This document shows, piece by piece, positions 7,227-14,671 of a stretch of DNA of 20,225 nucleotides. This DNA is from 66-474 sp036568625 (GTDB lineage Bacteria; Pseudomonadota; Gammaproteobacteria; Xanthomonadales; Rhodanobacteraceae). The stretch covers positions 1 through 20,225 of the forward strand of contig DATCSF010000298.1 in assembly GCA_036568625.1 (NCBI GenBank). Direction: 5' to 3'. The first letter of the stretch is position 1. Each line of letters opens with the position of its first letter. The notes under the pieces were generated by a model, which was not told the DNA's origin, did no database searches, and saw only the letters and a list, made by a program, of their open reading frames with translations. The position numbers and the translations under genes are program-made.

Positions 7227-7319
7227 AAGTCAGGCCATGGCTGGCCGTTCTGGCCTCCACAGGGTTCGAATGTTTCGGTTGATGATCGAACCCGGCGAAG
7301 CCGCGATCAGGGACGATCG
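7227..7319. repeat. Intergenic hairpin repeat, copy B
   Basis: This is a direct tandem copy of the unit at 7121-7213, separated from it by 13 bp. It keeps both hairpins. In the second, a T in copy A is C in copy B opposite a G, so pairing on the plus-strand RNA changes from U-G to C-G and is preserved. Its last 13 bp overlap the 3' end of the neighbouring glycosyltransferase gene and contain that gene's stop codon (7307-7309). Confidence 0.78.
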
Positions 7320-9139
7320 CCATGAATATTGGCATAGCGCCAGTAATTCGGCGCCGGCAACAGCACTGTGGGCATGGATTGTTCGGGCGGCTGCTGGCCG
7401 CGCCGCAGCATCGCCAAGACAGGTGCATTCCAGATCACCAGCCACGTGCCGCGATACGGTTGCACCAGGCGCGCGTAGCGCAGGTCGTTGCCATCGAGGC
7501 GCTCGGGATAGGCGATCACCAGACCGCGAGGATGCTTTGTGGCCCAGTCCTGCAGGAACTGGCCTTCGTACAGGCGGTCGACAGGCCTGGTCATCCGGCC
7601 CATGAATTCGAACTGGCCGCCATAAATGCCGAGGTTGCCGATCGCACGACCTTCGGTTTCGGCGTGCGCCAGCAGCTTCGAAGCGGGACGCATGTCGAAC
7701 GCCGGGTACAGCGCCACCGCGAACAGCGCGTAAGCACCCGCGGTGCCGATCAGGCTGGCGACGGCAATGCGGCGCAGCTTGCCGCGCCCCGGCAGCAGCA
7801 CGAACACACCCAGCACCAGGTACAACACCCCGAACGGCGCGCTGACCGGCGCGAAATCGCGCAGCCAGTGACTGTGCAGTCTGGCCACGTCGACGAGAGG
7901 CAGCGCGAACAGCAACGCCGCCACGGTGAAGGATCCAATCGCCAGCGGCCAGGCGCCCAGCCACGCGCTGTGGGCCAGTCGTCCATTGCGCGCACGCAGG
8001 GCGGCGATTGCCGCCGCCATCACGATCGCCGCCGCGGGCAGTTCCGGTACCAGGTAATAGCTCTGCTTGCCGCTGAAGGCGCTGAAGATCACGAACGCGC
8101 AAACCAGCCATGCCAGCACCATCCGCAATCCCGGTGGCAACGGGCGGCGCAGCGAAGCGACGGCGGCCCACATGCGCGGCCACAGTACGAACGGAAACAA
8201 CAGCACTCCTGCCCACGGCACGTACCACCAGAATGGCCGCTTGTGGATGAATGCATCCACCACGCGCCCGCCGGTCTGCTTGTAGAGCAGGCTGTGCGTG
8301 TAGGCGCCGCCGCTCAGTTGGAGGGCGGGAATCACCCAGGCTGCAAGGATGATGCATCCGGCAATGACGGCGGCGCTGCCGAATCCATACCAGCGGGCGC
8401 GATGCTCGCGCGCATACGTGCTCCACCACGGGCCCAGCAACCACACGGGCAGCGTGTGCACCAGCAGCACCGGCCCCTTGGTCAGAAGGCCGAGTCCAAC
8501 GCAGAGCGCGAATGCGACCCAGCGCGGTGCCGTGCGCCGCGGCCCCGGCACCAGGCACAACATCGCCGCCAGCACCCACACCGCCAGCAGGCCGTCGTAC
8601 ATGATCTGCAGGCCGAACAGGAAGCCATACGACAGTGCCAGCAGCAGCCATGGCGTGGAGCGTGCGACCCAGGCGTGTTCCGGGAACAATCGCCGTGCCA
8701 GCGCCTGCGCGAGGATCAACTGCGCGGCGCCGATCAGCACCATCAACACGCGTGGCCAGACGTCGTTCACGCCGAACGCAGCCCAGCCCGCATGGATCAG
8801 CCAGAACAGCAGCGGCGCCTTTTCGGAATAAGGCGCACCGTTGATGTGCGGCACCCAGAACTGGTGGTGTGCCCACATGTCCCACGCCACCGCCAGCGCG
8901 CGGGTGGAATGCAGCGGAATCGGCGGCTGCAGGAAGATCGCGATCAGCGCAACCAGAAGGTACAGCGGCAACCACCACAGCAGGCTGCGCAGGCGTTCGG
9001 TGAGTGCGTAGGAGGCGTCGGTCAAGGAGGGGTTCGCATGCTTCGCGGCGCGGTGCGGTGCAAAAGTGTAATGGATGCGCCGTGATCCATCGCCGGCGGG
9101 CCGGCAGTCAGCTTCCGACCGGCGGCGATCCTTTGGCAT
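7307..9139 (-). CDS. ArnT/PMT-like membrane glycosyltransferase (GT39/GT83 type)
   Basis: This 610-residue polytopic inner-membrane protein belongs to the class that moves a sugar from a polyprenyl-phosphate donor onto lipid A, a glycan or a protein on the periplasmic side. About a dozen hydrophobic segments follow a first helix at about 53-70. The first periplasmic loop is recognisable (TRALAVAWDMW, then VPHINGAPYSEKAPLLFWLI). The acidic residue normally found before TR is His77. A soluble C-terminal domain follows the last membrane segment. The start is uncertain: ATG 9139 overlaps the upstream gene by 32 nt, while a TTG at 9025 would remove 38 polar residues. The stop codon lies inside repeat copy B. 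The acceptor is unknown. Confidence 0.85.
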   Translation of the reverse strand: MPKDRRRSEADCRPAGDGSRRIHYTFAPHRAAKHANPSLTDASYALTERLRSLLWWLPLYLLVALIAIFLQPPIPLHSTRALAVAWDMWAHHQFWVPHINGAPYSEKAPLLFWLIHAGWAAFGVNDVWPRVLMVLIGAAQLILAQALARRLFPEHAWVARSTPWLLLALSYGFLFGLQIMYDGLLAVWVLAAMLCLVPGPRRTAPRWVAFALCVGLGLLTKGPVLLVHTLPVWLLGPWWSTYAREHRARWYGFGSAAVIAGCIILAAWVIPALQLSGGAYTHSLLYKQTGGRVVDAFIHKRPFWWYVPWAGVLLFPFVLWPRMWAAVASLRRPLPPGLRMVLAWLVCAFVIFSAFSGKQSYYLVPELPAAAIVMAAAIAALRARNGRLAHSAWLGAWPLAIGSFTVAALLFALPLVDVARLHSHWLRDFAPVSAPFGVLYLVLGVFVLLPGRGKLRRIAVASLIGTAGAYALFAVALYPAFDMRPASKLLAHAETEGRAIGNLGIYGGQFEFMGRMTRPVDRLYEGQFLQDWATKHPRGLVIAYPERLDGNDLRYARLVQPYRGTWLVIWNAPVLAMLRRGQQPPEQSMPTVLLPAPNYWRYANIHGDRP

Positions 9140-10466
9140 CCGTCACTGCCGAAAAAGGATAGCCGCGTCCGCCGCGTCGCCTCAGCGACAGGGCAAAGCA
9201 GGCGCCAAGCAGGAGTTCCAGCGGTGCGCGCGCGAAATCGACCCGCCACAGCAGGCAGTCGGAAAGGTTGACCATCAGCATGATGCCGAGGCTGCCCAGC
9301 AGCGACCAGTACAGCGCGCCGCCAACCACGGCTGCGCGGCGCGCAAGCCACAGTTCACGCATCAGCAAGCAGAACGGGGCCAGCAGCAGCGCGGCACCGG
9401 CGCCGCCAAGGCCCACCACGGCCTCCAGGTAGGCACTGTGCAGATGCGGCGGCACATAGTTGCCGATATGGATGCCGCTGGCCGCGATCATGGGCGCGAT
9501 GGCGTGCAGGCCGATGCCCAGAAGCGGATGTTCGCACCATGCCCACAGGCCGAGCACGGCGAGTTGCACGCGTACGGCGGCGGAGGTCGCCGGCAGCGCC
9601 GTCAGGTCGCCGCTCGCCAGAGCCTCGACGATCGCCTCGCCCCCGGCAAGCCGGCGCGAGACGAGGTTGTACCCGATGGCCAGCGCGACCGCCACGATGA
9701 GCGCTGCGACGCCGATGGCGAGCGCGGCAGGTCGGCGCCAGTGGCCGCTAACGTCGCGCGCGTGGGCGACCGCAACAGCCGGTATCAATACCGCGGCCGC
9801 AAACCATGCCGCCCGCGATTGCGCGTACAGCAGGCACGCCAGCAGCAGCAAACCGGTCACGGCCAGGACTGCAAGGACGGCCACGCGACCGCGCAGGGCC
9901 CGCGACGTCGCGTACACCCAGAGCAACAGCAAACCGATCGCGGCGTACTCGCCGACGGCGTTTTCCGCGTAGTCGAAGCGCAGGCGCAATGCGCCGGATG
10001 CGATGGCGGCAAGACTCGACCATGGCGTGTACACCAAGGCTGCACACAGGAAACCGGCCACCATCAGTCCGAGCAAAAGCGGAATCCGCTGCGGCTGTTC
10101 CGCGAGGCAGACGCCGATGACACAGGTGAGCACCCCCACGCGCACCAGTTCGGCGTTCTCCGACAGGTACTTGGCCCATGGCACCGCAGGCGTCATCTGG
10201 GCCGCGTACGCTGCCTGCAGCACCGCATAGAAAATGAACGCCAGCACCAGCCAGGAAACGGGGTGCCGCGCCAGCGCGCGCCAGCGCGCCCTACCGCCGG
10301 CCACCGCCAGCGCGATCAGCGCCAGCATGCCGCCGTACTCCGGTCGCAACCCATGGCCGAAACGCGTGGTCGCGAAGAAGGCCTGGAATGCCAGTGCCAG
10401 GAATACCAGCGTGGTGAAGTGCGGCCGAAGCGGCCATCGACGGCGAGATGCGCCGACGTCGTTCAA
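9108..10466 (-). CDS. O-antigen ligase/polymerase family membrane protein (WaaL/Wzy_C)
   Basis: This 452-residue protein has about ten to twelve membrane segments. The large periplasmic loop shows Wzy_C landmarks: ARS-type QSRAAW, CEHPLLGIGLHA, and PPHLHSAYLEAVVGLGGAGA with histidines at 341 and 343. Those histidines occupy the place of the essential His of WaaL ligases. The family either ligates undecaprenyl-linked O-antigen to lipid A-core or polymerises repeat units, and sequence alone does not separate the two. I chose the TTG at 10466 because it overlaps the upstream stop as TTGA. The ATG at 10532 would add 22 unlikely Arg-rich residues and overlap 70 nt of the upstream gene. Confidence 0.85.
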   Translation of the reverse strand: MNDVGASRRRWPLRPHFTTLVFLALAFQAFFATTRFGHGLRPEYGGMLALIALAVAGGRARWRALARHPVSWLVLAFIFYAVLQAAYAAQMTPAVPWAKYLSENAELVRVGVLTCVIGVCLAEQPQRIPLLLGLMVAGFLCAALVYTPWSSLAAIASGALRLRFDYAENAVGEYAAIGLLLLWVYATSRALRGRVAVLAVLAVTGLLLLACLLYAQSRAAWFAAAVLIPAVAVAHARDVSGHWRRPAALAIGVAALIVAVALAIGYNLVSRRLAGGEAIVEALASGDLTALPATSAAVRVQLAVLGLWAWCEHPLLGIGLHAIAPMIAASGIHIGNYVPPHLHSAYLEAVVGLGGAGAALLLAPFCLLMRELWLARRAAVVGGALYWSLLGSLGIMLMVNLSDCLLWRVDFARAPLELLLGACFALSLRRRGGRGYPFSAVTDAKGSPPVGS

Positions 10467-11485
10467 TGCAGTGTCGTGGCAAGCGCGTCTTCGACCCGCC
10501 CCACGAACGCGCTCTTGTTCTCGAGGAACCACTCGCGTCCGCGTGCCCCGAGCGTGCGCAACTCCGCATCGCCGAGAGACAAGGCACGCTCGATCGTTTC
10601 CTCCAACGCGGGTCCATCGAAGTAGTAGGTTCGCGCCAGCGCCATGTTCCCCGTCTGCCCGTACGGTACCAGCAGGCCGCGCTCGGCCGTCACCAGTTCG
10701 TTCATGGGCGGCGCATCCACGGTGACCGTCACCGCGCCGACGCCCAGCGCTTCAACGAGGTAATGGCCCCAGCCGTCGGTCTCCGACGTGCACAGGTGGA
10801 AGGCGTGGCTGTTCTGGAGTCGCCTGAGTTCGGCGTAATGCGCCGGATTGGTGACGTCGAGGTAGCCCAGTCGATGCACGATATTGGGTGCGGGCGGGCC
10901 AGGGTGGGCCTCGCGCGGGTGCTGCAGCACGGTCAGCATCGGCCACTCGGGATGCCGCCGCCACAGTTCCAGCAACCTGTCGGTACCCTTGATGCGGCTG
11001 CCGCCGGCAAGGTGGAAGAACTTGCGCTCGCGCGGCACGCTCGCGTCATAGCGATCGTCGCTGCTGAAGCCGACCCAACTGGTCGGGCAGCCCAGGCGGT
11101 CGAAAATCGAGACGGCGTTGTGCGTCTTCGCCCAGATCCGGTCGACCGAGTCCAGGAAGCGCTGATCGTGGCGATCGAACCACTCCGGGTTGGGCAGCAC
11201 CACGTTGCGGCGGGCGCGGATCAGCTGCGTCGGCCACAGGTGCTCGAACATGATGTTGACGTCGAAACACCGCGGCGGCCGCCACCGGCGGCGCAGGCCA
11301 CACCATGCCTGCTGCGCGCGTATGTAGACGCCCATGCACTTCTTGCGCCGCCGCCGTTCATGCTGCAAGCCGAGGGCGGTCACCGTGACCTCGCAGCCGC
11401 TGCGGCGCAGCGCTTCGGCGAGGAGTCGGAAATCGCGGGAGAGGCCGAAGCCGTTATCCCAAAATGCCAGATTGACTGTCGCCAT
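10463..11485 (-). CDS. GT4-like glycosyltransferase, paralogue A
   Basis: This 340-residue cytoplasmic GT-B fold enzyme lacks membrane segments. The N-terminus is MATVNLAFWDNGFGLSRD, with the glycine-rich DNGFGLSR of the donor/acceptor cleft. The C-terminal domain has FFHLAGGSRIKGTDRLLELW and SETDGWGHYLVEA. The usual GT4 EX7E motif therefore reads DX7E (D237, E245), with a conserved E at 235. DAPPMNELVTAERG follows. It is clearly paralogous to the genes at 15706 and 16692. ATG 11485 is preferred over 11548 because the paralogues align from here and GGAG precedes it. It is probably the first gene of a GT-ligase-ArnT operon. Sugar and linkage are unknown. Confidence 0.85.
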   Translation of the reverse strand: MATVNLAFWDNGFGLSRDFRLLAEALRRSGCEVTVTALGLQHERRRRKKCMGVYIRAQQAWCGLRRRWRPPRCFDVNIMFEHLWPTQLIRARRNVVLPNPEWFDRHDQRFLDSVDRIWAKTHNAVSIFDRLGCPTSWVGFSSDDRYDASVPRERKFFHLAGGSRIKGTDRLLELWRRHPEWPMLTVLQHPREAHPGPPAPNIVHRLGYLDVTNPAHYAELRRLQNSHAFHLCTSETDGWGHYLVEALGVGAVTVTVDAPPMNELVTAERGLLVPYGQTGNMALARTYYFDGPALEETIERALSLGDAELRTLGARGREWFLENKSAFVGRVEDALATTLH

Positions 11486-11559
11486 GTCGCTGGGGCTCCG
11501 GATCCCTCCAGGCAGCGGCGGATCCGTGCAAGCATCTCGCCATGCCAACTATACCCGGG

Positions 11560-11588
11560 ATTATCGCGCGAGATGGCGTGCGCGTCAG
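11560..11588 (-). promoter_or_regulatory. Candidate sigma-70 promoter for GT paralogue A operon
   Basis: On the minus strand this reads CTGACG-N17-GATAAT, with 4 of 6 -35 matches, 5 of 6 -10 matches and optimal spacing. Transcription would start near 11553, about 68 nt before the ATG at 11485. It lies in the 154-bp gap after the GT9 gene, so the downstream genes could be expressed independently of it. Confidence 0.45.
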
Positions 11589-11639
11589 GTCGGGAATCCG
11601 GACACGAGGCGGGCGCTGGCCAGCCGGCGGCTTCGGATG

Positions 11640-12707
11640 TCAGACGGCGACGCACGCAGCGGCGCGAAAACGCAGGCGCTGCAGTGCCGCGATCACTTCA
11701 TCCAGCCGGATCTGCTCCACGCGGTTGCGTTGCGGCAGGCCGCCAAGCGCCATGACCATGCTCCCGGTCGGGCTGCGCGGCAGCCACAGCGAGGGCGGTT
11801 GCGCGCCATACAGCACGATCAGCGGACAGCCGAGCGCAGCCGCGGCTTGCGCGGGCCCGGTGTCGATGGAAACCATGGCGGTGGCATGCTCGCACAAGGC
11901 CAGCAGGCGCCGCAGCGGCAGTTCGTCGCCGGCGGCAAGCACGCGATCGGAACCCGCGGCCCGCGCGATCTGGCGCAGTAGCAAGGCTTCCGGGGGCGCG
12001 CCGCACAGGATGACTTTCGCGTCTGGCCGCCGCGCGAGGACCGCATGGATCACACCGACCCAGTTGGCCAGCGGCCATTGCTTGTCGTCGCCGAGTTGAC
12101 CCGCGCGGCCGCGCTTCAGGGTTCGCTTGTTGCCCGGCTGCAACAGCACCAGCGGCGCGTCGTCGAGACCGCGTGCGCACAACCACGCGTGCAGGTCGGC
12201 GCGGTCGGCGGCATGGACGACGAGGCAAGGTGCTTGCGGCGCATCGAATGCGTCGGCCGGCGGCGTGTTGGCGAAGGCCGCCGGCGTCATCGCGCCGAAA
12301 CGGCGCCAGCGATCGATCCAGTGTTCGCCCGTCCGCAGCATGCAGTCGGGATTGGCGAATACGCAATGGTCGTTTGGGACGTGCGCGCGACGGAGCAGCC
12401 AGCGGACCTTGTCGACCGAACGGTCGTCGCACACGTACACCGGGCCGGGCGGCTGCGCGCGCAGCCGCGCCACCAGGGCGCGCTGGCTTGCATCCAGCCA
12501 GTACGGGCGGTTACGGCTGGCGAGCCTGAGCGTGGCGTGCACGTCAGGGTGATTCGCGAACAAGGGCTCCAGCCAGCCGCCCGAACCCAGTACCCGGCAG
12601 GCCTGGCCGTAGCGGCGGTGCAGCAGGCGCAACAGTGGCGTCAGCAACACCATGTCGCCGAAGGCGCCGAAGCGGATCACGAGCGGGGCGGCGGCTGCGC
12701 TGGGCAT
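11640..12707 (-). CDS. Glycosyltransferase family 9 (heptosyltransferase-like)
   Basis: This 355-residue cytoplasmic GT-B enzyme resembles ADP-heptose:LPS heptosyltransferases (WaaC/F/Q). The N-terminal motif VIRFGAFGDMVLLTPLLRLL includes the conserved catalytic Asp (D18). The donor domain has LLQPGNKRTLKR, KVILCGAPPE and SIDTGPAQAAAALGCPLIVLYG. The usual His of the DTGPxH motif is Gln287. No heptose-biosynthesis genes are nearby, so the donor may not be ADP-heptose. A GTG at 12728 is an alternative start; the ATG at 12707 is closer to the conserved core. It faces the GT2 gene divergently. Confidence 0.83.
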   Translation of the reverse strand: MPSAAAAPLVIRFGAFGDMVLLTPLLRLLHRRYGQACRVLGSGGWLEPLFANHPDVHATLRLASRNRPYWLDASQRALVARLRAQPPGPVYVCDDRSVDKVRWLLRRAHVPNDHCVFANPDCMLRTGEHWIDRWRRFGAMTPAAFANTPPADAFDAPQAPCLVVHAADRADLHAWLCARGLDDAPLVLLQPGNKRTLKRGRAGQLGDDKQWPLANWVGVIHAVLARRPDAKVILCGAPPEALLLRQIARAAGSDRVLAAGDELPLRRLLALCEHATAMVSIDTGPAQAAAALGCPLIVLYGAQPPSLWLPRSPTGSMVMALGGLPQRNRVEQIRLDEVIAALQRLRFRAAACVAV

Positions 12708-12744
12708 GTGGGTTGGCGAGGCTTGCACGTTGCGCGGGCCGTTG

Positions 12745-12763
12745 TCGGCGGGCGTCCCGCCGA
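12745..12763. promoter_or_regulatory. Inverted repeat between divergent glycosyltransferase genes
   Basis: Perfect 8-bp arms TCGGCGGG and CCCGCCGA are separated by CGT. They lie in the short intergenic space, upstream of the GT2 gene and within the predicted leader of the GT9 gene. It may be an operator or a leader hairpin; its function is not established. Confidence 0.35.
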
Positions 12764-12781
12764 GCCCGTTACACTCACCAG

Positions 12782-12810
12782 ATTATCCGATGCCGCGCTT
12801 GCCATGTCCG
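12782..12810 (-). promoter_or_regulatory. Candidate sigma-70 promoter for the GT9 gene
   Basis: On the minus strand this reads CGGACA-N17-GATAAT, with 4 of 6 and 5 of 6 matches and optimal spacing. Transcription would start near 12775, giving a leader of about 68 nt. The -35 overlaps the start codon region of the divergent GT2 gene, so the two transcription units may interfere with each other. Confidence 0.42.
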
Positions 12811-13640
12811 AACGTCCCCGCATTTCGGCGTGCGTGATCACCCTCAACGAAGCCGACCGCATTGCGGCCTGCCTCGACTCGCTCGCGTTCTGCGATGACA
12901 TCGTGGTGGTCGACTCGGGTTCCACCGACGGCACGCGTGAAGTCGCGACGATGCACGGCGCGCGGGTGATCGAACGTGCCTTCGAAGGATTTCGCGCGCA
13001 GAAGGATTTCGCGGTCGGGCAGGCCGTGCACGATTGGGTGTTGTGTCTCGACGCGGACGAGCGCGTGACGGCGCCTTTGCGCGCCGCCATCGAGGCCGCG
13101 CGCGACGCGGGCTTCGCCGACGCGTCCGGCTATCGCTTCGCGCGCAGCACCGAATATTTCGGCGCGTTCCTGCGCCACGGCAATGCCTATCCCGATCGCG
13201 TGCTGCGGCTGTTCGACCGCCGCCGCGGCGGCTGGCGCGCAGGGCGCGAGATCCACGAACACGCGGTCGTCGACGGCGGCGTGACGACGCTCGCGGGCGA
13301 TCTCGAACATTTGGCCTACCGTTCGCTGGAAGACCAGCTCGGGCGTTACCGCCGCTACGCCACGATGATGGCGACCCACATGCACGCGAGCGGACGCCGC
13401 GCGCATTTGCGCAACCTGGTCGTGAATCCCGGGTGGCGTTTCCTGCGCGGATACGTGTTGCGCGCCGGATTCCTCGATGGCTGGCGCGGTTTCCTGTTCG
13501 CTTGCATGGAAGCCGACTACGTGCGCGAGAAGTTCGCACGGCTGTGGTTGCTGCAGCATGCGGCGGATGGCGCCCGCTGGCACAATGGGCGGTCGCGGTC
13601 CGTGACGGACCAGGGTGCAGGCGCAACGAGGAAGCCATGA
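12804..13640 (+). CDS. Glycosyltransferase family 2, WaaE/KdtX-like
   Basis: This 278-residue GT-A fold enzyme has ISACVITLNEADRIAACLDSL at the N-terminus, VVDSGSTDGT (35-44) for nucleotide-sugar binding, and the metal-binding CLDADER with DAD at 83-85. RVLRLFDRR and EIHEHAVV follow, as in lipopolysaccharide core beta-glycosyltransferases of the WaaE/KdtX group. The C-terminal region has an amphipathic segment (RFLRGYVLRAGFLDGWRGF) suited to membrane contact. Its stop overlaps the gmd start as ATGA. The same reading frame continues upstream to 12045, but that part runs antisense to the GT9 gene and is not coding. Acceptor and sugar cannot be fixed from sequence. Confidence 0.87.
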   Translation: MSERPRISACVITLNEADRIAACLDSLAFCDDIVVVDSGSTDGTREVATMHGARVIERAFEGFRAQKDFAVGQAVHDWVLCLDADERVTAPLRAAIEAARDAGFADASGYRFARSTEYFGAFLRHGNAYPDRVLRLFDRRRGGWRAGREIHEHAVVDGGVTTLAGDLEHLAYRSLEDQLGRYRRYATMMATHMHASGRRAHLRNLVVNPGWRFLRGYVLRAGFLDGWRGFLFACMEADYVREKFARLWLLQHAADGARWHNGRSRSVTDQGAGATRKP

Positions 13641-14671
13641 AAACCGCATTGATCACGGGCATCTCCGGCCAGGACGGGGCCTATTTGACGCAGCTGCTGC
13701 TGGAGAAGGGCTACAAGGTTTACGGTGCCTACCGGCGCACCAGCTCGGTCAATTTCTGGCGGTTGGAGCAGCTCGGCGTCGCTGCACATGCGAACCTGGA
13801 ACTGGTCGAATACGACCTCACCGATCCCGGCTGCAGCCTGCGCCTGGTCGAAAGGGCGCAGCCGGACGAGGTCTACAACCTCGCCGCGCAAAGCTTCGTT
13901 GGGGTGTCGTTCGAGCAGCCGACCACCACCGCCAAGATCACGGGCCTGGGCGCGCTGAACCTGCTGGAGGCGATCCGCACGGTGAAGCCCGACACGCGCT
14001 TCTACCAGGCCTCCACCTCGGAGATGTTCGGCAAGGTGCAGGCGGTGCCGCAGAACGAGCACACCATGTTCTGGCCGCGCAGCCCGTATGGAGTCGCCAA
14101 GCTGTTCGCGCACTGGAGCACGGTGAACTACCGCGAATCGTTCGGGATCTTCGGCGCCAGCGGCATCCTGTTCAACCACGAATCGCCGCTGCGCGGACGC
14201 GAGTTCGTGACACGGAAAATCACCGATGCGGTGGCGCGGATCAAGCTCGGCAAGCAGGAGTTGTTGGAGCTGGGCAACCTCGATGCCAAGCGCGACTGGG
14301 GTTACGCCGCGGAATACGTGGAGGGCATGTGGCGGATGCTGCAGGCCAAAGAGCCCGACACGTTCGTGCTGGCGACCGGCCGCACCGAAACCGTGCGCGA
14401 TTTTGCGACGCTGGCGTTCAAGGCCGCGGGCATCGGCATCGAGTGGCGAGGCAAGGAACAGGACGAGACCGGCCTTCGCACCGACACCGGCAAGGTGGTG
14501 GTGAAAATCAACCCGAAGTTCTATCGTCCGGCCGAAGTCGAAATGCTGATCGGCGACGCCGCGCACGCGCGCGAGGTACTGGGCTGGCAGGCCAAAACCT
14601 CACTGGAAAACCTGTGCCGGATGATGGTGGAAGCCGATCTCAAGCGAGTGGAACGTGGCGTCTCGTTCTGA
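13637..14671 (+). CDS. gmd: GDP-mannose 4,6-dehydratase
   Basis: Gmd converts GDP-D-mannose to GDP-4-keto-6-deoxy-D-mannose, the precursor of GDP-D-rhamnose, GDP-L-fucose and related sugars. The 344-residue short-chain dehydrogenase has the NADP-binding TGISGQDGAY (7-16), YNLAAQSFVGVSF (80-92), the catalytic STSE (126-129) and YGVAK (Y151, K155). NHESPLRGREFVTRKIT and FYRPAEVEMLIGD are also diagnostic. It overlaps the preceding GT2 gene by 4 nt and the next gene by 17 nt, so all three form one translationally coupled unit. The gene appears complete. Confidence 0.95.
   Translation: MKTALITGISGQDGAYLTQLLLEKGYKVYGAYRRTSSVNFWRLEQLGVAAHANLELVEYDLTDPGCSLRLVERAQPDEVYNLAAQSFVGVSFEQPTTTAKITGLGALNLLEAIRTVKPDTRFYQASTSEMFGKVQAVPQNEHTMFWPRSPYGVAKLFAHWSTVNYRESFGIFGASGILFNHESPLRGREFVTRKITDAVARIKLGKQELLELGNLDAKRDWGYAAEYVEGMWRMLQAKEPDTFVLATGRTETVRDFATLAFKAAGIGIEWRGKEQDETGLRTDTGKVVVKINPKFYRPAEVEMLIGDAAHAREVLGWQAKTSLENLCRMMVEADLKRVERGVSF

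Noticed and set aside
7121..7319. Two direct repeats considered as a CRISPR array
   Set aside because: The units are about 93 bp with a 13-bp gap and only two tandem copies, with no spacer pattern and no cas genes.
7322..10625. Long plus-strand open frames (587 and 516 codons) opposite the first ArnT-like and ligase genes
   Set aside because: They have the same antisense composition artefact; the minus-strand frames encode proper membrane proteins.
12045..12803. Upstream part of the frame that contains the GT2 gene, suggesting a 531-residue fusion protein
   Set aside because: This portion is antisense to the GT9 gene and lacks any domain. The GT2 family begins at the ATG 12804.
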